A DNA stretch of 64,000 bases from contig NZ_CP046507.1 of the NCBI RefSeq assembly GCF_009741445.1, positions 2,480,001 through 2,544,000 on the forward strand. The letters are read 5' to 3'. The notes under the pieces were generated by a model. That model was not told the DNA's origin, did no database searches, and saw only the letters and a list, made by a program, of their open reading frames with translations. Each line of letters starts with the position of its first letter. Within the stretch, counting starts at the first letter, position 1. Positions 1 to 9,373 of the stretch are shown piece by piece. Source of the DNA: Mycobacterium avium subsp. avium (lineage in GTDB: Bacteria; Actinomycetota; Actinomycetes; Mycobacteriales; Mycobacteriaceae). Position numbers and translations under genes: made by a program.

Positions 1-48
1 CGCGGAATCCACGCGGGTCGCGGTGAGCTGCCCGTCCAGAATCGTCAT
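1..48 (-). CDS. rocD: Ornithine aminotransferase start (partial, runs off window)
   Basis: Only the first 16 codons are present (MTILDGQLTATRV...), reading leftward off the window. The ATG overlaps the ddaH stop by an ATGA junction, so the two are probably translated from one message. The assignment rests mainly on context: ddaH is followed by the rocD genes in M. tuberculosis, forming an arginine/ornithine catabolic pair. Sixteen codons are too few to confirm the product independently. Confidence 0.5.
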   Translation of the reverse strand, partial: MTILDGQLTATRVDSA

Positions 49-915
49 GGGAAAACCTCCAATGTGCAGCACTTGACGGAGCCGCCGCCTTTGAGCAGCT
101 CGGACAAATCGACGGCCTATCGGCTCGAACCCCGCCCGGCGCAATTGGGTTGCGAAACACGTTGCGGCAGAGGGCAGTACCACATGTAACCCGTCGGAGA
201 CGACGTTGAGGCCCAACACGTGCGCGTCGGCCGGGCCGACCACGATGGCATCCGGGAACAGCGCACCCAGTTGCCGCCGGGCCGTGTCGCTGAACGCGGG
301 CGGATAGAACGCGATCGTGCGGTCGTCGAGCACCGCCAACGCGGTGTCGAGATGGTAGAAGCGCGGGTCGACCAGTTCCAGCGACACGACCGGCGCGCGC
401 AGCGCGGCCGAAATCTCCGGATGCGCCCGGCGGTCGGTGCGAAACCCCCAGCCGGCCAACACGATGTCGCCGACCTTCAGCAGATCGCCCTGCCCCTCGT
501 TGACGTGGCGGGTGAGCAGCGGCCGATAGCCCAGCGAGCGCATCCATTCGGCGTAGGCGCGGGACTCGCCGGCCCGCTGCGCGAACCGAAACCTGGCCAC
601 GATCGCGACGTCTCCCGCGATGAACCCGCCGTTGGCGGCATAGACCATGTCCGGCAGCCCGGCCACCGGCTCGATCACGTCCACCCGGTGCCCGAGCCGT
701 AGATAGGTGCGGCGCAGTGCCTCCCACTGGGCCTGCGCGCGGCCGGCGTCGACGGGTGTGGTGACGTCCATCCAGGGGTTGATCGCGTAGTCGACCGCGA
801 AGAAGGACGGTCGCGTCATCGCATACCGGCGGACGCTGGGCAGCCGGTGCACCCGGCCGGTGCGGGCAGCCGATCGGGGCACCGGGCGGGCTGCCCGCAC
901 GTATTGATCCGTCAT
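45..915 (-). pseudogene. ddaH: Dimethylarginine dimethylaminohydrolase, frameshifted near its 3' end
   Basis: Hydrolyses dimethylarginine to citrulline and dimethylamine. The frame opening at 915 (MTDQYVRAARPVPRSAART) encodes a recognisable Rv2323c-like amidinotransferase-fold protein, including the motif DMVYAANGGF and the stretch YHLDTALAVLDDRTIAFYPP. After ...RAGFEPIG the frame goes wrong. The conserved C-terminus VDLSELLKGGGSVKCCTLEV lies one base out of frame and ends at the TGA at 45-47. One extra C in the GGCC near 113-117 explains it: 871 nt is one more than a multiple of three. The nucleophilic cysteine of the family sits in the displaced tail (KCC), so the literal product would be inactive and would read into rocD without stopping. 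Either a sequence error or a true lesion. About 289 aa if corrected. Confidence 0.8.
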
Positions 916-1036
916 CCATCAACGGTATTTGCGGTCCCCTGAACAATCAAACGACTATCATTGCGTGTCTGCCGTCGATTTATTGCGCTATAGTCGGATA
1001 TTCGATGATTTGTTGTCTCAGCACCGAGGAGGCGTG
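916..1036. promoter_or_regulatory. Divergent AT-rich promoter region, ddaH / Lrp gene
   Basis: This 121-bp gap between divergent genes is clearly AT-richer than its surroundings from about 960 to 1020. It contains a TATAGT -10-like hexamer at 989-994 pointing toward the Lrp-type gene. Lrp/AsnC proteins typically bind AT-rich divergent regions like this and often control the divergent gene, so control of ddaH-rocD by the Lrp protein is a reasonable inference. The exact sites cannot be defined by eye. Confidence 0.45.
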
Positions 1037-1483
1037 ATGGATCGCCTGGACGACACCGACGAGCGCATCCTCGCCGAGCTGACCGAGCACGCCCGCGCCA
1101 CCTTCGCCGAAATCGGCGACAAGGTGAACCTGTCGGCGCCGGCGGTGAAGCGCCGCGTCGACCGGATGCTGGACAGCGGGGTCATCAAGGGCTTCACCAC
1201 CGTCGTCGACCGCAACGCACTGGGCTGGAACACCGAGGCCTACGTTCAGGTGTTCTGCCACGGCCGCATCGCGCCCGACGAGCTGCGGACGGCCTGGGTG
1301 GACATCCCCGAGGTGTTCAGCGCCGCGACGGTGACCGGCACCCCGGACGCCATCCTGCACGTATTGGCCCGCGACATGCGGCATTTGGAGGTGGCGTTGG
1401 AACGGATCCGGTCCAGCGCGGACGTCGAACGCAGCGAAAGCATCGTCGTGTTGTCCAACCTCATCGACCGGATGCGGCCCTAG
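1037..1483 (+). CDS. Lrp/AsnC-family transcriptional regulator (Rv2324-like)
   Basis: A 148-residue regulator with an N-terminal winged helix-turn-helix (about residues 1-50, LDDTDERILAEL, then LSAPAVKRRVDRML as recognition helix) and a C-terminal RAM/AsnC ligand-binding domain (about 60-145, with a VTGTPDAILHVLA stretch typical of the effector pocket). ATG 1037 was chosen because it follows a strong GAGGAGG at 1026-1032 and gives the length of the M. tuberculosis homologue. The frame is open further upstream but that part has no ribosome site. It is transcribed away from ddaH-rocD, which suggests an amino-acid-responsive regulator of arginine/ornithine catabolism. The ligand cannot be read from sequence. 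Confidence 0.9.
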   Translation: MDRLDDTDERILAELTEHARATFAEIGDKVNLSAPAVKRRVDRMLDSGVIKGFTTVVDRNALGWNTEAYVQVFCHGRIAPDELRTAWVDIPEVFSAATVTGTPDAILHVLARDMRHLEVALERIRSSADVERSESIVVLSNLIDRMRP

Positions 1484-1507
1484 CGGGCGCGCGCGGAACC
1501 GGGCGGC

Positions 1508-2362
1508 CTACTGGAAGGGGATCATCGAGTCCAGCGCCACCCCGATGGCGCCGGCGGCGACGGTGATGGTCAGGGTCACCCAGTCCGCGAGTTTCGGTCG
1601 CGCCGGGGCGGCCGACAGCTGCCCGATACCGCCCCGGGCGGTGATCGCGTCGCCCATCTCGTCGGCGCGTCGCAACGTCACGACGATTGCCGCGGTGAGC
1701 AAGTCGATCATGTCCCGGGCCTGCTGACGGCGGCGGGCCCGGCGGCTGTGCGGTGTCTGGTTGGGGCGCAGTCGACGGGCCGCGTAGAGCACCTGGAATT
1801 CTTCGATCAGCATCGGGAAGGCGCGCAGCGCCAGCGCCAGCGCGACGGCCCATTCGTCGCTCGGGATGCGCAGCCACCGCAGCGGGCGTCCCAAAGTGGC
1901 CAGGGCGGGCCCCATTTCGGCGACGTTGGTGGTCCACGACAGCATCGCGCCCAGCCCGATCAACACGATCGACAAGGCGGTGACGCGCAGGAAGTGCAGC
2001 GTTCCGCCCAACCCAATGTGCAGCCCGGCGATCGAGACCACCGGACTCCCGGCACCCAGCGCGGCCGTGATGCCGCCCACCGCCAGCACGATCCAGATCC
2101 AGCGCCGCGGCGAGGGCAGCGCGCCGCGCGGAATGTGGGCCAGCCGGGCCGCGGCCACCAGCAGGGCCAGCATCAACCCCACGGTCACCCACCCCGGAAA
2201 GAACGTCAGCAGCACCGAAACACCCAGCACCACAAGTAGTTTGGTGCCGGCCCACAATTCGTGGATTTTCGAGGTGCCGGGCACCGGGACCAGCAGCACC
2301 ACCGGTCGCGGCGGCCGCCGAGTCCGGCCGGCCGGCGACTTGGTGTCCGAGGGCGCGGTCAC
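1508..2362 (-). CDS. ECF transporter T component (CbiQ-like membrane protein, Rv2325c-like)
   Basis: A 284-residue integral membrane protein of the CbiQ/EcfT family, the scaffold that couples ATPases to a substrate-binding S unit in energy-coupling-factor vitamin or metal importers. It has hydrophobic segments from about residue 38 ([20 protein letters not shown]) and the conserved cytoplasmic coupling region with basic A-R-x-type motifs ([24 protein letters not shown]). The GTG start at 2362 overlaps the stop of the upstream ATPase gene (GTGA), so the two are co-translated. The product is 284 aa against about 282 for the M. tuberculosis protein. Substrate unknown. Confidence 0.88.
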   Translation of the reverse strand: MTAPSDTKSPAGRTRRPPRPVVLLVPVPGTSKIHELWAGTKLLVVLGVSVLLTFFPGWVTVGLMLALLVAAARLAHIPRGALPSPRRWIWIVLAVGGITAALGAGSPVVSIAGLHIGLGGTLHFLRVTALSIVLIGLGAMLSWTTNVAEMGPALATLGRPLRWLRIPSDEWAVALALALRAFPMLIEEFQVLYAARRLRPNQTPHSRRARRRQQARDMIDLLTAAIVVTLRRADEMGDAITARGGIGQLSAAPARPKLADWVTLTITVAAGAIGVALDSMIPFQ

Positions 2363-4392
2363 GGCATTCCGCCCGCCGCGGTGGACGCCGTTTGCAGGGC
2401 TCCGTCGCGCAGGTACAGCGACCGCGGGCACAGCTCCTCGAGCCCGACGGTGTCGTGCGAGATCACCACCACCGTCAAACCCCGTTCTCTGCGCAGGTTT
2501 TCCAGCAGCCGCAGCAGGCCGCGCTGGCTGCCGATGTCCAACCCGGCCAGCGGCTCGTCGAGCACCAGCGCGCGCGGGGACCGGGCCAGCAGGCCGGCCA
2601 GCACCACCCGGCGCATCTGGCCGCCGCTGAGTTGGTCGATGCGCCGTTTGCCCATCGCCGGATCCAGTCCGACCGACATCAGCGCCTCGGCCACCCGGTC
2701 CTGGTCGGTGGGCGAAAAGCCGGCAGCCGACGCCACTTCGGTGTCCACGTGATCGCGCATCAACTGCAGCCGGGCCGACTGGAACGACAGCGCCACCTCG
2801 CCGACCCGCTCGTGGGTGGGCCGGCCGTCGATCAGGCAGCTGCCGCTGGTGGGAGTGGTCAACCCGGCCATGATCCAGGCCAGCGTCGACTTGCCCGAGC
2901 CGTTGCCGCCGTGGATCAACAGCCCGTCGCCCTGCTCCACCACGAAGCTGACATCGCGCAGGGCGACCTTGGACCACGGTGTGCCGCTGGCGTATTCGTG
3001 GCTGACGTCGATGAGCTCCAGCACGGGCACCCCCGAACCGTGCGGGACGGCGACGGCCGGCGCGGCCGCGGCGTTGGTTTCGGCGGCGACGGCGTTGTCC
3101 GGTGAGTCGCTGAGCTTGATGACGCGGTCGGCGGACGCGGCCTCGTTGTCGTAGTGGGTGATGTGCACCAGGGCGGTCTGATGCCGTTTCGCGAGACCAG
3201 ACAGGATGCCCAGCAACGCATCTCGGCCCTGCTGGTCCACCATGGTGGTGACCTCGTCGGCGATCAACAGCTTCGGGTCCCGCGCCAGCGCCGCCGCCAG
3301 CGCCAGCCGCTGCAACTCGCCGCCGGACAGGCTTCCGGTGTCGCGTTCGGCCAGCCCGTCCAGGCCGACTTCGCGCAGCAACCGGTGCACATCGATGTCG
3401 GTGCCCGGGGGCAGACCCCACACCACGTCGTCGGCGACCCGGGTGCCCAGGACTTGACTTTTGGGGTGCTGCAACACAATTGCCGTGCCGCCGACGTCGC
3501 CGAGGCCCACCGCGCCGGGCCGGTGCACGGTGCCCGACGTCGGTTGCCGGCCGGCCAGGATCAGCATCAGGGTGGTCTTGCCCGAGCCGTTGGCGCCGGT
3601 GACCGCGACGTGTTCGCCGGCCTGGATGTCCAGGCTGACCTCGCGCAGCGCGTCCTGCTCGGCACCCGGATAACGGAACCGCACGTTCTCCAACCGCACC
3701 GGAACCGGCCCGATGGCGGCGTGCCCGTCGTCGGGAGGGTCCAGCTTGTGCACGTCGGGGATCTTGCGCATCCGATCCAGCAGCCGAGACAGTGCCGACC
3801 AGCTGATGAACGAGACGACGACGACCAACAGGATCATGTAGGGGAAGATCAGCAACGGCCAGTGCTGCAGCCCGTCGGCGACGTACCGCTTCAGCCCTGC
3901 GCCCACGCCCTGCAAGTGCATCCAGTTCAGGAAGGCCGCAACGCCGTTGGCGTTGGCCGTGATGACGTCGAAGAACAGATGACGCAGCCGGGTCAGCACC
4001 GCCAACACCGCGACCCATCCGGCGCCCCAGAGTACGCCGGCGATCAACGACAACAACGCGACCGTCGGCGTGCCGCGACCCTTGCGTTTGACGATGCCGC
4101 ACAATCCGCCGACCCAGGCGCAGTCGACGAGCATGAAAAGGCTGCCCAGCCCGGCAATCAGGAACGCGATCACCCCGCCGGCTACCGTCGCGGCCATCAG
4201 CGCGCGGGGGCGGTAGCGGTAAGCCAGCAATCCCATGGGCACGGTGCCCAGCACGCCCAGTCCCTGAGCGAATGGGATCACCGCGGCGAGGATCTCGATC
4301 GCCGCACACAGAGCCCCCATGACCGCGGCCTGTGCCAACTCATTCGGCCGCAGTGCCCCTGGTCCGGATGGCCGAAAACGCAGCAAGGTCAC
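2359..4392 (-). CDS. ECF transporter fusion: membrane domain plus two ABC ATPases (Rv2326c-like)
   Basis: The 677-residue protein has an N-terminal membrane domain of about 200 residues ([20 protein letters not shown] and later hydrophobic stretches), probably an S-like component, followed by two tandem ATPase domains. Walker A motifs are [12 protein letters not shown] (about residue 263) and [12 protein letters not shown] (about 493). Signature motifs are [15 protein letters not shown] and [15 protein letters not shown], and both Walker B regions are intact ([19 protein letters not shown]). With the downstream T component this makes a whole ECF importer on two polypeptides. GTG 4392 was chosen because it begins the conserved leader [20 protein letters not shown]. 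No strong ribosome site is visible, so a nearby start is possible. A divergent MarR gene lies 109 bp upstream and may regulate it. Confidence 0.85.
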   Translation of the reverse strand: MTLLRFRPSGPGALRPNELAQAAVMGALCAAIEILAAVIPFAQGLGVLGTVPMGLLAYRYRPRALMAATVAGGVIAFLIAGLGSLFMLVDCAWVGGLCGIVKRKGRGTPTVALLSLIAGVLWGAGWVAVLAVLTRLRHLFFDVITANANGVAAFLNWMHLQGVGAGLKRYVADGLQHWPLLIFPYMILLVVVVSFISWSALSRLLDRMRKIPDVHKLDPPDDGHAAIGPVPVRLENVRFRYPGAEQDALREVSLDIQAGEHVAVTGANGSGKTTLMLILAGRQPTSGTVHRPGAVGLGDVGGTAIVLQHPKSQVLGTRVADDVVWGLPPGTDIDVHRLLREVGLDGLAERDTGSLSGGELQRLALAAALARDPKLLIADEVTTMVDQQGRDALLGILSGLAKRHQTALVHITHYDNEAASADRVIKLSDSPDNAVAAETNAAAAPAVAVPHGSGVPVLELIDVSHEYASGTPWSKVALRDVSFVVEQGDGLLIHGGNGSGKSTLAWIMAGLTTPTSGSCLIDGRPTHERVGEVALSFQSARLQLMRDHVDTEVASAAGFSPTDQDRVAEALMSVGLDPAMGKRRIDQLSGGQMRRVVLAGLLARSPRALVLDEPLAGLDIGSQRGLLRLLENLRRERGLTVVVISHDTVGLEELCPRSLYLRDGALQTASTAAGGMP

Positions 4393-4472
4393 TTGGGCGA
4401 TTCTGCCAGCCCGCCGCGGGAGTGTCCGCTGAAGAAGGTGTTCCGCACGGCACGCGCCCACGCTGAGGCCAC

Positions 4473-4489
4473 GCTTAGCAAAGCTATGC
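4473..4489. promoter_or_regulatory. Candidate MarR operator
   Basis: An interrupted inverted repeat, GCTTAGC-AAA-GCTATGC, with a perfect TAGC-N3-GCTA core, lies 12 bp upstream of the MarR-type ATG and in the promoter space of the divergent ECF transporter. MarR proteins usually bind short palindromes overlapping their own promoter. The site is inferred from position and symmetry only. Confidence 0.4.
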
Positions 4490-4501
4490 AACCATGGAGA
4501 C

Positions 4502-4990
4502 ATGGACAACGTCGTCGACACCGCAAAGCTCGAGGGAGGGCAGGGACTGGGGGCCGACCTGCTCGCCGTGGTCGCGCGGCTCAACCGGCTGGCCACCCAG
4601 CGCATCCAGATGCCGTTGCCGGCAGCGCAGGCCAGGCTGCTGGCAACCATCGAAGCTCACGGCGAGGCCCGGATCGGTGACCTGGCCGCCGTCGACCACT
4701 GCTCGCAGCCGACGATGACGACGCAGGTGCGCCGACTCGAGGAAGCGGGCCTGGTCACCCGAACGGTCGATCCCGGCGATGCGCGCGCGGTGCGGATCCG
4801 CATCACCGCCGAGGGCAGGCGCACCCTGAACGCGGTGCGGGCCGACCGGGCCGCCGCGATTCAACCGCAGCTGGCGCTGCTCGACGCCGAAGACCGGCAG
4901 GTGCTGCGGCAGGCGGTCGACGTGTTGCGACGGCTGCTCGACAACGCCTCCCTGGCGTCCTCGCTGGCGGGCCGGCGCCAGACGTCCTGA
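4502..4990 (+). CDS. MarR-family transcriptional regulator (Rv2327-like)
   Basis: A 162-residue winged-helix regulator. Helices 1-2 cover [14 protein letters not shown]; the recognition helix is in [20 protein letters not shown] (about 58-77); the wing follows with [20 protein letters not shown] and a basic DAR motif typical of MarR proteins. C-terminal helices ([20 protein letters not shown]) form the dimer interface. It is divergent from the ECF transporter pair and just upstream of the degenerate FHA-ABC gene. Likely a local repressor, ligand unknown. Confidence 0.88.
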   Translation: MDNVVDTAKLEGGQGLGADLLAVVARLNRLATQRIQMPLPAAQARLLATIEAHGEARIGDLAAVDHCSQPTMTTQVRRLEEAGLVTRTVDPGDARAVRIRITAEGRRTLNAVRADRAAAIQPQLALLDAEDRQVLRQAVDVLRRLLDNASLASSLAGRRQTS

Positions 4991-5059
4991 GGCTGGTGGC
5001 CGGACCTGGCGCGAGGGTAGACACGTAGTCGAACTGACCGGTGACGAAAGGGTGGGGCG

Positions 5060-7372
5060 ATGCCGACCGAGGCTTCGGCGCTTCCGGCCTCGCTGACCGT
5101 ATGGGCCGGACCGAGCAGGTACGTCTTCGCCCCCGGTCGCGACGTGGTGGTGGGCTACGGCCCCGGCTGTGACATCCCGCTGGAACGCCTCGCCCCGCAA
5201 CCACCCCCGGCGCCGCGCGTGGACGTGGTGCTGCGCTTCACCGGCGCCCACTGGGTGGCCATCGACCTGAGCCACCGCGGCATCTTCCTGGACGGATCCC
5301 GGGTCCCGACGGTCGAGATCCGCGACGGCCTGGCCATCACCATCGAAGATCCCCGGCACGGCCCGCGGCTGGTTTTCCAGGTCGCCGACCCGGGACACTC
5401 GGCCCCGCGGCCGCCGAATCCCCCGGCCGCGCCGCCTGTTCCGCCGGGCCGGCCGACCGCCCCCGACCCCACGGTGCCGACCCAAAGCGCCACCCAGCGC
5501 ATGCCCGCGGCCGCGCCGCCACCCGTTCCACCGCCTCCCCCTCCCGTTCCGCCGCCGGCCCCGCCCGCGCCGGCGCCCGAGCCGCCCAAGGGCCCGGGCC
5601 TGATCGAGCGGATGATCACCTCCAAGCTGCGCGCCCAGCGCCCGTCGTTCCGTACCGACGAAGCCAACTCCACCCATCGGCTGCCGCTGCGCACCGCCGC
5701 CCGCACCACCGGCGTGGTGGCCTATCAGCTCGGGCTGTCCGTCGACGGGCACGAGACGCTGTCGGGCATCTCATTCACGGCGAAGCCCGGCGCCATGACC
5801 GCGGTCATCGGACCCTCCGCGGCGCGCAATGCCGCGCTGCTGGCGCTGCTGGCGGGCACCCGGACGCCCAGCTCCGGGCGCGTCACCGTCGACGGACACG
5901 ACGTGCACGCCGAGCCGGCGGCCATGCGCGCCCGCATCGGGGTCGTCTCGCGCGAGGAGCGCCTGCACCGGCGGCTCACCGTCGAACAAGCGCTGCGCTA
6001 TGCCGCCGAATTGCGGCTACCGCCGGAGACCTCGGCGGAGCAACGCGACCGGGTGGTCGGCCAGGTGCTCGACGAACTCGACCTGACCGCCCACCGCGAC
6101 ACCAGGATCCGCAAACTCGCGCCCGAGGTGCGGCGCTGCACCGCCCTGGCGATCGAGCTCATCACGCGACCGAGCCTGCTGGTGGTCGACGAGCCGACCG
6201 CCGGGCTGAACGCGGCGCAGCAGCGCCACGTGATGGCCGTGCTGCGCCGCCAGGCCAATCTCGGCTGCGTCGTGGTGGCGGCGATCTCGTCGCGCACGTC
6301 GCTCACCGACGTCAACATGTGCGATCAGGTGTTGGTGCTCACCGCCGCCGGCAAGGTCGCCTATCTCGGGACGCCGCTGCAGGCCGAGTCCGCGATGGGC
6401 AGCGCCGACTGGTCGGCGGTGCTGGCCCGGGTCGGCGCCGATCCGGACGGCGCCCATCGCGCGTTTCGGGCGCGGCCGCAATCCGCGGCGCCGACCACCC
6501 CGCCGGAGGTCGCGGCGCCGTGGGCGCCGCCGGCCGCGCTGCCGGGCAACCGGCAGGTGCGGTGGGTGGCCCGCCGCGAGATCCGGCTGCTGCTCGCCAA
6601 TCGCCTCTACTTCGCATTCCTGGCGCTGCTGCCGTTCGTGTTGGCCGGACTCACGCTGCTGATCCCCGGCGATTCGGGCCTGGCGCGGCCCGCGCCGAGC
6701 AGCGCCAACGCGCACGAGGCCATCGAAATCCTGGCTCTGCTCAACGTTGCCGCGGTGATCATCGGGACGGCGCTGACGGTTCCGGCCATGGTCGGGGAGC
6801 ATCGCGTCTACCGCCGCGAACAGCAGGTCGGGCTGTCCGCGCCGGCCTACCTGGCCGCCAAGGTCGCCGTGTACGCGCTGGCCGCGGCCGTCTGGGCGGC
6901 CGTCATGTTCGCCGTCGTCATCGCCGTCAAGGGCGCTCCGGTGTACGGCGCCGTCGTGCTGCACGACGCCACGTTCGAGCTCTACGTCGCCGTGGCGGTC
7001 ACCGCGATGGTGTCCGCAGTGATCGGCCTGGCGCTGTCGGCGCTGGGCAAGTCGCTGGGCGAAGTCCTGCCGCTGCTGGTGCCGGTGATTCTGGCCGCGG
7101 TGCTGTTCAACGGAAGCCTGGTGCAGCTGGTCAGCATGTGGGGGCTGCAGCAGATCAGCTGGCTCGTCCCGGCCCGGTGGGGTTTCGCCGCGTCGGCGTC
7201 CACGGTGAACCTGCGCCGGATCGACCCGCTGGCCGCCAACGCCGAGACCTGGACGCACTACAGCGGCTGGTGGGTCTTCGACATGGTGATGCTCGTGCTG
7301 TTCGGCGTCGCCGCCGCGGGCGTGACCCTCTACCGGTTGCGCTCACCCGGGAAGATCCGTTCGGCGACATGA
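5060..7372 (+). CDS. FHA-ABC exporter paralogue of Rv1747 with degenerate catalytic motifs
   Basis: The 770-residue protein has the Rv1747 architecture: an N-terminal FHA-like domain (about 10-95), a proline-rich linker (about 112-180), an ABC domain (about 220-460) and an ABC-2 membrane domain with about six helices (about 515-765). The intact Rv1747 type has two FHA domains; here there is one and it is degenerate. The usual VGR is VGYG and the SRAH phosphothreonine site is absent (RLAPQPPPAP). The nucleotide site is also eroded. Walker A reads GPSAARNAAL with no GK[ST]; the Q-loop region reads GVVSREERLH; the signature reads KLAPEVRRCTAL instead of LSGGQ; the switch histidine region reads VAAISSRTSL. 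Only Walker B (LLVVDEPTAGL) looks normal. The ORF is otherwise intact and high-GC, so it is probably expressed as a non-hydrolysing paralogue or a partner of another half-transporter. Confidence 0.8.
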   Translation: MPTEASALPASLTVWAGPSRYVFAPGRDVVVGYGPGCDIPLERLAPQPPPAPRVDVVLRFTGAHWVAIDLSHRGIFLDGSRVPTVEIRDGLAITIEDPRHGPRLVFQVADPGHSAPRPPNPPAAPPVPPGRPTAPDPTVPTQSATQRMPAAAPPPVPPPPPPVPPPAPPAPAPEPPKGPGLIERMITSKLRAQRPSFRTDEANSTHRLPLRTAARTTGVVAYQLGLSVDGHETLSGISFTAKPGAMTAVIGPSAARNAALLALLAGTRTPSSGRVTVDGHDVHAEPAAMRARIGVVSREERLHRRLTVEQALRYAAELRLPPETSAEQRDRVVGQVLDELDLTAHRDTRIRKLAPEVRRCTALAIELITRPSLLVVDEPTAGLNAAQQRHVMAVLRRQANLGCVVVAAISSRTSLTDVNMCDQVLVLTAAGKVAYLGTPLQAESAMGSADWSAVLARVGADPDGAHRAFRARPQSAAPTTPPEVAAPWAPPAALPGNRQVRWVARREIRLLLANRLYFAFLALLPFVLAGLTLLIPGDSGLARPAPSSANAHEAIEILALLNVAAVIIGTALTVPAMVGEHRVYRREQQVGLSAPAYLAAKVAVYALAAAVWAAVMFAVVIAVKGAPVYGAVVLHDATFELYVAVAVTAMVSAVIGLALSALGKSLGEVLPLLVPVILAAVLFNGSLVQLVSMWGLQQISWLVPARWGFAASASTVNLRRIDPLAANAETWTHYSGWWVFDMVMLVLFGVAAAGVTLYRLRSPGKIRSAT

Positions 7373-7420
7373 ATTGTCGTCGTTGTTCCGGCGACGCGAC
7401 GCGCACGTTACGGTCGGTTC

Positions 7421-9373
7421 ATGGCGCCAGAAACGACAAGCACAGCCGAACATCTGCGCAACGCACTGGACGGGCGTTGGCGTGACGTCAGAAACCGGAT
7501 GCGGGAGACGCTGAGCGAGGACCTGTTCCGTCCCCACTACACCCCCAACACCGTGATCGCCCGCACCAAGGTGGCCGAGCAGATGCGGATTATGGCGGCG
7601 TTCGGCGCGGCCGCCGACGGCTTCCGCAAAGAACACGGCGGCACCGGCGATGTCGGCGCGGCGATCACCATGATCGAGATGCTGGCGATGTCGGACCTGT
7701 CGTTGATGGTGAAGGCCGGGGTGCAGTGGGGCCTGTTCGGCGGGGCCGTGGAGAACCTGGGCACCGAGCGCCATCACGAGACCTACGTGCCCAAGATCAT
7801 CAGCCTGGAGTTGCGCGGTTGTTTCGCGATGACCGAGACCGGGCACGGCAGCGACGTTCAGTCGCTGGAGACGACCGCCACCTACGACCCGGCGACCGAA
7901 GAGTTCGTGATCGACTCCCCCACCCCGTCGGCCCGCAAGGACTACATCGGCGGGGCCGCCGAAACCGCCACGGTGGCAGCGGTATTCGCGCAACTGATCA
8001 CCACCGAAGACGGCAAGCCGGTCAATCACGGTGTGCACTGCCTCTTGGTGCCGATCCGTGACGCCGACGGCAACGACCTGCCCGGGGTGACCACCTCGGA
8101 CTGCGAATACAAGGGCGGCCTGCCCGGGGTGGACAACGGCCGCATCGTGTTCGACCACGTCCGCGTGCCCCGGGTCAACCTGCTGAACAAGTACGGCGAC
8201 GTGGCCCCGGACGGCACCTACAGCTCGCCGATCGAGAATCCCAACCGCCGGTTCTTCACCATGCTGGGCACGCTGGTTCGCGGCCGGATCACGGTCGGCG
8301 GCAGCGCCGGTGCGGCGGGCCGGGTGGCGCTGGACATCGCCACCTGATATGCGTTGCAGCGCAAGCAATTCACCACCCCGGACGGCGACTCCGAGGTGCT
8401 GATCATGGACTACCTGGTGCACCAGCGGCGGTTGTTCCCGTTGATCGCCAAGTCATACGCGCTGCAGTTCGCGCAGAACGAACTGGTCAGCAAGTGCCAC
8501 GACATCCAGAGCGCCGACGATCCCGATGCCGACGAGCAGCGCGAACTGGAAGCGCGCGCGGCCGGGCTGAAGGCCGCCAACACCTGGCATGCGACGCGGG
8601 CGATCCAGGAGTCCCGCGAGGCCTGCGGCGGCGCGGGCTATATGGCCGAGAACCGGCTGATCGCGCTGCGCGGCGACACCGACGTGTTCACCACCTTCGA
8701 GGGCGACAACCACGTGCTGACCCAGCTGGTGGCCAAGGAGCTGCTGACCGCCTACGCCGACGACATCAAGAGCATGAGTCCGGTCGAATGGGTTCGCTTC
8801 GCCGCCAACGCCGTTGGCGATCGCGTCATCAAACGCACCGCGGCCGAGACGATCATCCAGACCATCGTCGACGCCCGGCAGGACAGCGAGGAAGAGGGCA
8901 GCCTGTTCAACCGCGGCACCCAGATCAAGATGTTCGAAGACCGCGAGGAGTATCTGCTGGCCTCGGTGGCGCGGCGGCTGCAGGCGAAATCCAAAGAGAT
9001 GTCCGAATTCGACGCGTTCAACTCGGTGCAGGACCATGTGTTGCACGCGGCCAGCGCGCACATCGACCGGGTGGTGCTGGAAGCGTTCGTCGCCGGCATC
9101 GACGGCTGCCCCGACGAGCAGGCCCGCGAGCTGTTGGGCATCCTGTGCGACCTGTACGCGCTGTCGGTGATCGAGGATGACAAGGCCTGGTACATCGAGC
9201 ACCGCTACCTGTCCACCGAGCGCGCCAAGGCGGTCACCCGGGGCATCAATGACCGCTGCCGGGCGCTGCGGCCGCACGCCCAAACCCTGGTCGACGGTTT
9301 CGGGATCCCCGAGCGGCTGCGCTACGCCGAGATGCTGCACCCGGAGAACCTGTCGGAGGCCCTCACGAGCTGA
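7421..9373 (+). pseudogene. Acyl-CoA oxidase/dehydrogenase gene interrupted by an in-frame TGA
   Basis: A 651-codon reading frame for an acyl-CoA oxidase-like flavoprotein, interrupted once by TGA at 8345-8347. The first part (308 codons) has FAD/substrate motifs (FAMTETGHGSDVQSLETTAT, then DYIGGAAETA). The frame continues unchanged after the stop as YALQRKQFTTPDGDSEVLIM. The surrounding VALDIAT-x-YALQRKQF resembles the family pattern with Arg at x, so CGA to TGA is the likely change. The catalytic glutamate region (QESREACGGAGYM) lies after the stop, so the truncated product could not work. A TTG at 8354 could restart translation, but no ribosome site is evident. Its 3' end overlaps the convergent narK1 by 11 bp. 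No direct M. tuberculosis counterpart at this position. Confidence 0.82.

Noticed and set aside
1508..4309. A 933-codon minus-strand frame ending in the EcfT gene
   Set aside because: The upstream two thirds is Arg-rich shadow sequence of the ATPase gene; the real protein starts at GTG 2362.
8345..8347. Selenocysteine at the TGA
   Set aside because: The homologous position appears to be Arg, not Cys, and no SECIS-like hairpin follows closely.
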